From Croceivirga thetidis (lineage in GTDB: Bacteria; Bacteroidota; Bacteroidia; Flavobacteriales; Flavobacteriaceae), in assembly GCF_012272815.1 (NCBI RefSeq), contig NZ_JAAWWL010000001.1, forward strand, positions 1,489,146 through 1,553,145: a stretch of DNA of 64,000 nt, read 5' to 3'. Shown in pieces: positions 58,908 to 64,000 of this stretch (the stretch's first letter is position 1; the number at the start of each line of letters is the position of its first letter). The notes beneath the pieces were generated by a model, which saw only the letters and a program-made list of their open reading frames with translations, made no database searches and was not told where the DNA came from. Made by a program: the position numbers and the translations under genes.

Positions 58908-59813
58908 TTAAAGTACCATTTCTGAATACGGAATTACAATATCAAAACCCCGGTCTTTAAAATAGGCAGGGGTTTTTTCATTTCCGGTGGCTAAAATGAA
59001 ATCTCCACCCCAAGCTCCTAAGCTCTTCAACGCGCCAAAATAGTCGGGAAATTTTTGTTTAATCGGTGGCATGCCCAAAATAGTTGAAAGAGCCATTTCA
59101 TGCTCCAAAATGAGCGATTCCATTTCTTCTACCCGTTGAGCTTCAAGAAAACTTTGTGTGATATCGTTGATTTTATCGACTAGCTTTTTCTTATTGAAGG
59201 TTTGCTTGCGGTAATTCGCAATGGCCTTCCTACTATTTTGTTTTTTGTTTAGGTAGATAAAGAAAAGTGACTGGTCAAACGGTGGATGAAAATTTAGGGG
59301 CAATACCTTGGATTTTCCCAAATCCAAACGGTAAAGCAATGGTTGATAATGGTGTGCGCAAGCAATATCGTAACCACTACCCCCTAAAGTCTTTGAAAGT
59401 AAGGTGTAGGCGTCTATATTGGCCCATTGAGCTATATTGTTGATGAGGGTAGATGAAGTTCCCAATCCCCATTTTCTGGGAAAACCAAGCCTTGTTTCGA
59501 TTTGAACTCCGGAAGGGGTATTTAAGAATTCTGGATTTTCAATTCTTGCGACAGTCAATATCTTTTGAAGCGTTTCGGCAGTTTCTTTGTCTGAAGTATT
59601 TAGAATCGAAAAACCATCCAAATCGAAATCCGCCTCAAACCAAATTGAGCTGTCTTCGTCGAAGCTTTTCCAGACCAGTTTAGGTTGTTTATGGGAAAAC
59701 ACTTCTAGACTTTGCCCAAACTTGGTAGGTACGGCCAAGCCCATAGCCCCATCAAGAATGGCATATTCACCAGTCAATAAGAGCTTCCCGTTGCTATAGT
59801 ACTTTTCAGCCAT
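58908..59813 (-). CDS. GYDIA-family GHMP kinase; candidate phosphomevalonate kinase
   Basis: 301 residues. GHMP fold: YYSNGKLLLTGEYAILDGAM at the N-terminus, the glycine-rich loop KWGLGTSSTLINNIAQWANI, the family-naming GGSGYDIACAHHYQPLL and the C-terminal LGAWGGDFILATGNE. The family has no verified substrate that I know. It shares the TAATG junction with HMG-CoA reductase, so it belongs to the mevalonate pathway by context. No canonical phosphomevalonate kinase is in this window. The phosphate-loop Ser-Ser is intact, so an active kinase is likely. Confidence 0.88.
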   Translation of the reverse strand: MAEKYYSNGKLLLTGEYAILDGAMGLAVPTKFGQSLEVFSHKQPKLVWKSFDEDSSIWFEADFDLDGFSILNTSDKETAETLQKILTVARIENPEFLNTPSGVQIETRLGFPRKWGLGTSSTLINNIAQWANIDAYTLLSKTLGGSGYDIACAHHYQPLLYRLDLGKSKVLPLNFHPPFDQSLFFIYLNKKQNSRKAIANYRKQTFNKKKLVDKINDITQSFLEAQRVEEMESLILEHEMALSTILGMPPIKQKFPDYFGALKSLGAWGGDFILATGNEKTPAYFKDRGFDIVIPYSEMVL

Positions 59814-61108
59814 TAATTACGGAGGTTGTTAAGTGCATCTTTTACAGCGGCATTACTTACTGTATGGTCCTTGAAATAGTCTACCAATTTTAGTTTTTCG
59901 CTTTCTGTGGCACCAGCCTGGTTCAAAAGATTCAATAAGTGCATTTTCATATGCCCTTTCTGAATACCAGTGGTGACCAGTGAACGTAAAGCAGCAAAAT
60001 TTTGTGCCAGTCCAGCAACTGCCATTATTTGCATTAATTCTTTAGCAGTTGGGTGTTGCAATATTTCCAAACTAAGTTTTACTAAAGGATGCAATGAAGT
60101 TAGGCCTCCGACGGTACCTACTGCCAATGGAACCTCAATCCAAAATTTAAAGGTATTGTCTTGAATTGTTGCATGGGTTAAACTTGAATAGCCACCATCT
60201 TTTGCCGCAAATGCATGCACGCCAGCTTCGATTGCCCTAAAATCATTTCCTGTAGCTAAAACAACAGCATCAATACCGTTCATGATGCCTTTATTGTGGG
60301 TTACTGCTCTATAAGGTTCTGTTTTTGCAATTTTAACTGCTTGAACCATACGTTCGGCAAAACCTTTTGATACGGTGGTTTCGCTTTTTTTTTCAGATAT
60401 AGCACATTGTACTTCTGCCTTGACCAAGCAATTCGGCACATAATTACTCAATATGCTCATGATGACTTCTAGCTCGAGCTCGTTTTTGGCTGCTTCGCGT
60501 TCCAAAATTTTAGCGAATTGCTCTAAGCAAGAATTTATGAAGTTCGCACCCATCGCATCCATGGTTTGGAAAGTGCAATGCAATTGGTAGTAACCCTTTA
60601 ATTTTTCAGTCTTATCGCGTAGGGTAATTTCAGAGATTCCCCCACCACGTTTTCGCATGCTATTGGTCAATTGTTCCGTTTCTGAGAATAGTGATGGCTT
60701 TAGTTTATCAAAAACAGATTCCAACTTTTTTTGTTCCCCGTAATACATAAAGTGTACCTGCCCAACTTTTTCGGTACCTATGACGGTTGTTTTAAACCCA
60801 CCTTTTGGCAGCCAAAATTTTGCCGATTTACTAGCAGCTGCAACGACAGAACTTTCCTCGATTACCATTGGTATTGTCAATAGTCGACCATTTATCAAAA
60901 AATTCGGTGCAACAGAATATGGCAAGTAATAATTGCTGAGGGTATTTTCAATAAACTCGTCATGTACCTTTTGTAGCTCCTTGTCATTATTCCAATATTT
61001 TTCCAATAATGCGGTTGTGCCTTCCGGATTTCTGGTGCAATTCTGGGCAATCCAATTGATTTTTTCTGACTTGGTCAGTTTTGAGAAACCTTCAATAGGT
61101 TTATGCAT
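59813..61108 (-). CDS. mvaA: Hydroxymethylglutaryl-CoA reductase, class II (degradative type by sequence)
   Basis: 431 residues. It reduces HMG-CoA to mevalonate. Class II signatures: EGFSKLTKSEKINWIAQ at the N-terminus, KRGGGISEITLRD, MDAMGANFINSCLEQ, HNKGIMNGIDAVVLATGND (catalytic Lys and Asn), DFRAIEAGVHAFAAKDGGYS and QKGHMKMHLLNLL (catalytic His). Class II enzymes are often called degradative, but in Bacteroidota with mevalonate genes they act in synthesis. The GYDIA kinase starts at its stop codon. A dyad and a -7-like element stand upstream at 61126-61168. Confidence 0.95.
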   Translation of the reverse strand: MHKPIEGFSKLTKSEKINWIAQNCTRNPEGTTALLEKYWNNDKELQKVHDEFIENTLSNYYLPYSVAPNFLINGRLLTIPMVIEESSVVAAASKSAKFWLPKGGFKTTVIGTEKVGQVHFMYYGEQKKLESVFDKLKPSLFSETEQLTNSMRKRGGGISEITLRDKTEKLKGYYQLHCTFQTMDAMGANFINSCLEQFAKILEREAAKNELELEVIMSILSNYVPNCLVKAEVQCAISEKKSETTVSKGFAERMVQAVKIAKTEPYRAVTHNKGIMNGIDAVVLATGNDFRAIEAGVHAFAAKDGGYSSLTHATIQDNTFKFWIEVPLAVGTVGGLTSLHPLVKLSLEILQHPTAKELMQIMAVAGLAQNFAALRSLVTTGIQKGHMKMHLLNLLNQAGATESEKLKLVDYFKDHTVSNAAVKDALNNLRN

Positions 61109-61125
61109 GGTAAACGGTTAAATTT

Positions 61126-61133
61126 CAAAGATA
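61126..61133 (-). promoter_or_regulatory. Candidate -7 element (TATCTTTG) for the HMG-CoA reductase gene
   Basis: On the minus strand TATCTTTG (plus CAAAGATA) lies 17 bases upstream of the ATG at 61108 and fits TAnnTTTG. The zone where the -33 element would be expected (about 61153-61158) is taken up by the inverted repeat 61152-61168. Confidence 0.5.
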
Positions 61134-61151
61134 ACCCAAAGCAATTTTGGC

Positions 61152-61168
61152 TTGGTAATTGTTACCAA
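61152..61168. promoter_or_regulatory. Perfect inverted repeat between HMG-CoA reductase and DPP IV genes
   Basis: TTGGTAA, TTG, TTACCAA: a perfect 7-bp dyad with a three-base centre in the 122-base divergent spacer. It covers the expected -33 region of the reductase promoter, so a repressor-type operator is plausible. No known regulator is implied. Confidence 0.45.
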
Positions 61169-61230
61169 AAGTTTACATTTTCGAAAAATTAGTAGTAAAC
61201 TTGAAAGCTTTTAACCAAAAAGAACCCTTC

Positions 61231-63432
61231 ATGAAAAAAATAGCGTTATTTCTCGCTTTAATCCTTTCATTATCAATTACTTCTCAGCAAAAACAAATTA
61301 CCCTTGACGAAATTTGGGGTGGTGAGTTCCGAGCTGAATATATGGATGCGCTCCGGTCAATGAACAACGGTACACAATACACCGTATTGAATTTGACAAG
61401 GAATCCAAAGGGTAGTAGTTTAGACAAATACGATTATAAAACTCAAAGTAAAGTAGAGACTATTGTTGCCTCTGGCGGTGATGTTCCTGTATTTAGTTCT
61501 TATGAGTTCAGCGGAGATGAATCCCAATTGATTCTTGCTACTGAGGTAGAACCCATATTTCGACGTTCCAGATTGGGAATCTATTATGTCTACGACGTTA
61601 AATCAAAAAAAATAGTCCAGATTTCCGATAAGAAAATTCAGGAACCTGAATTATCTCCTGATGGTTCACAAGTGGCCTACGCCTTTGAAAACAACCTTTA
61701 TTTATTTGATTTAGCGTCCGAAGAATCGGTACAACTAACATCAGATGGTGAGAAGGGGAGTATAATTAATGGAATTACAGATTGGGTTTATGAAGAGGAA
61801 TTCGCCTTTGTTCAGGCCTTTGAATGGAACAGTGATGGTAGTAAAATCGCCTTCTTACGATTTGATGAAACAAATGTCCCACAATTTTCAATGGATGTTT
61901 ACGGTAAGGATTTGTATCCCTATCAATACGAGTTTAAATACCCAAAGGCAGGTGAGGAAAATGCCAAGGTCTCATTACACATGATAGATGTAGCCAGCAA
62001 AGAAATTTCAAAGGTGGATTTGAGAGCGCCTTATTACATTCCAAGGATTAACTGGATGAACAATCCGAATTACTTGAGTGTTCAGACCATTAATCGACAT
62101 CAAAACCATTTGATTTTGCACCAGGTTAATGCCAAAGACAATTCAGTGGTTACCTTATTGGAAGAAAAAGATGATGCCTATGTAGATATTCATGACAACC
62201 TTACATTCTTGGCAGACGATAGTTTTATTTGGACCAGCGAGCGTGATGGATTCAACCATATTTATCTGTACGATGAAGACGGCAAACTGATGAATCAAAT
62301 TACAGAAGGCCCTTGGGAGGTTACCAATTATTATGGTTATGATCAAAAGAATGACCGTATCTACTATCAATCTGTTGAAAACGGATCTATTAATCGTGGT
62401 GTTTACAGTATTTCTAGTTCTGGTAATAACAAAAAAGAGTTGGTAGCAAAAGAAGGAACAAATTCTGCATCTTTTAGCACAGATTTCACCTATTTCATCA
62501 ATACCTATTCCAGTTCAACGACTCCTAATAAATTCACCTTGCACAATGCGGCCAACGGAAAAAAAGTTGCTGACATTAAGAATAATGAAGCATTATTGGA
62601 AAAACTCAATGGGTACGAACTAAGTGAAAAAGAGTTTTCTACTATAAACATCAATGGCAATGACCTGAACATGTACATGATAAAACCGAAGGATTTTGAC
62701 CCTAATAAAGAGTATCCTTTGTTGATGTACCAATACAGTGGGCCTGGCTCACAATCGGTTGCCAATCGATGGATGGGAGCCAATGATTATTGGCATCAAA
62801 TGTTGGCCCAAGAAGGTTATATTGTGGCCTGTGTAGATGGTCGTGGTACCGGTTTAAAAGGGCGGGACTTCAAGAAAGTGACCTATTTGAACCTGGTTAA
62901 GTACGAGACCGAAGACCAAATTGCGGCGGCAAAGAAGTTGAGTGAGTTGCCTTATATCGATGAAAATAGAACAGGAATTTGGGGTTGGAGTTTCGGAGGC
63001 CATATGAGTACCAATTCTTTGTTAAAAGGCAATGATACTTTTGAAATGGCCATAGCCGTTGCACCGGTTACTAGCTGGCGTTTTTACGATACTATTTATA
63101 CAGAGCGATTTATGCGTACCCCGCAAGAAAATCCTGAAGGTTATGATAACGAGTCTCCGTTCAATTATCCTGAATTGTTAAAGGGAGATTACCTATTGGT
63201 CCATGGCTCTGGGGATGACAATGTACATGTACAAAACAGTATGCGAATGATAGAAGCCTTGATTCAAGCCGATAAACAATTCGACTGGGCTGTGTATCCT
63301 GATAGAAATCACGGTATTTATGGCGGAAACACCCGTAAGCACCTCTACCGAAAAATGACCAATTTTGTTTACGATAAATTAGGAAATCGCCCTAAAAAGG
63401 AAGAGCCAGTAGTGGACAAAATCAAAGGATAA
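61231..63432 (+). CDS. Dipeptidyl peptidase IV (S9 family)
   Basis: I start at ATG 61231 (MKKIALFLALILSLSITSQQ, a signal peptide); the TTG at 61159 lies inside the dyad and adds an unlikely 24 residues. The 733-residue protein has the eight-bladed propeller of DPP IV (about 40-490, with DWVYEEEFAFVQAFEWNSDG carrying the Glu-Glu that grips the peptide N-terminus) and the alpha/beta hydrolase domain. The triad is Ser587 in GWGWSFGGHMS-type IWGWSFGGHMS, Asp662 or Asp663 in GSGDDNVHVQ and His694 in DRNHGIYGG. It cuts X-Pro or X-Ala dipeptides from secreted peptides. The POT transporter gene follows 25 bases later. Confidence 0.94.
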   Translation: MKKIALFLALILSLSITSQQKQITLDEIWGGEFRAEYMDALRSMNNGTQYTVLNLTRNPKGSSLDKYDYKTQSKVETIVASGGDVPVFSSYEFSGDESQLILATEVEPIFRRSRLGIYYVYDVKSKKIVQISDKKIQEPELSPDGSQVAYAFENNLYLFDLASEESVQLTSDGEKGSIINGITDWVYEEEFAFVQAFEWNSDGSKIAFLRFDETNVPQFSMDVYGKDLYPYQYEFKYPKAGEENAKVSLHMIDVASKEISKVDLRAPYYIPRINWMNNPNYLSVQTINRHQNHLILHQVNAKDNSVVTLLEEKDDAYVDIHDNLTFLADDSFIWTSERDGFNHIYLYDEDGKLMNQITEGPWEVTNYYGYDQKNDRIYYQSVENGSINRGVYSISSSGNNKKELVAKEGTNSASFSTDFTYFINTYSSSTTPNKFTLHNAANGKKVADIKNNEALLEKLNGYELSEKEFSTININGNDLNMYMIKPKDFDPNKEYPLLMYQYSGPGSQSVANRWMGANDYWHQMLAQEGYIVACVDGRGTGLKGRDFKKVTYLNLVKYETEDQIAAAKKLSELPYIDENRTGIWGWSFGGHMSTNSLLKGNDTFEMAIAVAPVTSWRFYDTIYTERFMRTPQENPEGYDNESPFNYPELLKGDYLLVHGSGDDNVHVQNSMRMIEALIQADKQFDWAVYPDRNHGIYGGNTRKHLYRKMTNFVYDKLGNRPKKEEPVVDKIKG

Positions 63433-63457
63433 TCAACTAAACTAAACCAATATAATT

Positions 63458-64000
63458 ATGTCTGATGTAGCCAAAGCAGCCGACCAAAAACAAATTTTGG
63501 GCCACCCCCAGGGACTTTTTTATCTGTTCTTTGCCGAACTATGGGAACGCTTTAGTTTCTATGGAATGCGAGCCCTCTTGACCTTATACATGGTCAAGGT
63601 AATATTTGAAGCCTTAGCAACAAGAGATTATGCGGCAGCTGCAGTTTATGCGTCATATGGTTCTTTGGTCTATGCATCAACAGTGATTGGTGGGCGTATT
63701 TCAGATACGATTTTAGGTATGCGAAGCTCCATTTTTCTCGGAGGTATATTAATGGCGCTTGGGCATTTCGTATTGGCTATTGAGAATAATATGGCCTTTT
63801 TCTTGGCATTGGCCTTTATAGTAGTTGGAAATGGATTCTTTAAACCGAACATTTCAACTTTTGTGGGGACCCTATATAAAGACGGGGATCCGCGAAAAGA
63901 TTCAGGATTTACCATTTTCTACATGGGGATTAACATTGGAGGTTTTATCTCGCCACTTTTATGTGGTTGGTTGGGTGAAACCTATGGTTGGCATTATGGA
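63458..64000 (+). CDS. POT/PTR-family proton-dependent oligopeptide transporter (3' end cut by window edge)
   Basis: The ATG at 63458 opens a frame of 181 codons that runs off the window. Signatures seen: LFFAELWERFSFYGMRALLT (the FAExWERFSYYGMR motif of this family), GGRISDTILGMRSSIFLGG, and FIVVGNGFFKPNISTFVGTL, the PTR2 signature (GxGxxKPN). At least five membrane helices are in view; a full protein is about 450-600 residues. It imports di- and tripeptides with protons, so it pairs functionally with the DPP IV gene directly upstream, separated by 25 bases. Confidence 0.95.
   Translation, partial: MSDVAKAADQKQILGHPQGLFYLFFAELWERFSFYGMRALLTLYMVKVIFEALATRDYAAAAVYASYGSLVYASTVIGGRISDTILGMRSSIFLGGILMALGHFVLAIENNMAFFLALAFIVVGNGFFKPNISTFVGTLYKDGDPRKDSGFTIFYMGINIGGFISPLLCGWLGETYGWHYG

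Noticed and set aside
61159-61230. Possible TTG start upstream of DPP IV.
   Set aside because: The TTG is the centre of the dyad, and the extra 24 residues precede a clean signal peptide that starts at ATG 61231.

Overview
The window is a low-GC, gene-dense chromosomal segment from a member of the Flavobacteriaceae (Bacteroidota); the genus cannot be settled from sequence alone. Supporting signs are a mevalonate pathway for isoprenoids, a PorP/SprF protein next to a giant surface protein with a type IX secretion (T9SS) type B sorting domain, an arginine operon built around an N-acyl-ornithine carbamoyltransferase, DUF6090 and GYDIA-kinase families, and Bacteroidota-style promoter elements (TTG/TTTG, about 20 bases, TAnnTTTG). 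I see no phage, insertion sequence, CRISPR array or rRNA. One tRNA (Phe, GAA) is present. No stretch over 300 bases lacks a gene.

Layout. 1-5987: a cut TspO gene, then mevalonate diphosphate decarboxylase, mevalonate kinase, a UbiA-type prenyltransferase and a nitrilase-family enzyme in one direction, then an RsuA/RluB pseudouridine synthase and a small membrane protein resembling a piece of cytochrome oxidase subunit I. 5996-17625 (minus strand): an unknown helical protein, a PorP/SprF outer-membrane protein, a 2669-residue surface protein made of DUF285 (BspA-like) repeats, PKD-like domains and a long array of near-identical Fn3-like domains, and a TPR/AraC-type regulator. 17671-26908 (minus strand): a ten-gene arginine operon (GNAT, argG, argC, proC, argD, argF', a small membrane ORF, argB, argE, argH), mostly with overlapping ends. 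It is preceded by a 26-codon leader ORF whose last nine codons include four arginine codons, which looks like an undescribed-by-annotation arginine attenuator.

26905-34953 (minus strand): a membrane glycosyltransferase cluster, then a membrane polyferredoxin with a FAD oxidoreductase. 35090-41307 (plus strand): a zinc amidase, a DUF547 protein, two outer-membrane barrel proteins, a GH113-like lipoprotein, and a paralogue of the amidase that has lost most zinc ligands. 41417-44103 (minus strand): rhodanese lipoprotein, TIGR04282, purine nucleoside phosphorylase and TIGR04283, an arsenosugar-type gene set without ArsM/ArsS. 44187-50846: GH32 lipoprotein, DoxX-like protein, ADP-ribosylglycohydrolase lipoprotein with an overlapping small-molecule kinase, and a TolB-like/TPR protein.

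50934-64000: tRNA-Phe, then the envelope-biogenesis run coaX, outer-membrane protein, TPR protein, lptC, small membrane protein, CNNM/CBS protein and ppiD; then, on the minus strand, HMG-CoA reductase with a GYDIA-family GHMP kinase; and finally a dipeptidyl peptidase IV and a cut POT peptide transporter. HMG-CoA reductase, mevalonate kinase and decarboxylase are all present, and the GYDIA kinase is the obvious local candidate for the phosphomevalonate kinase step.
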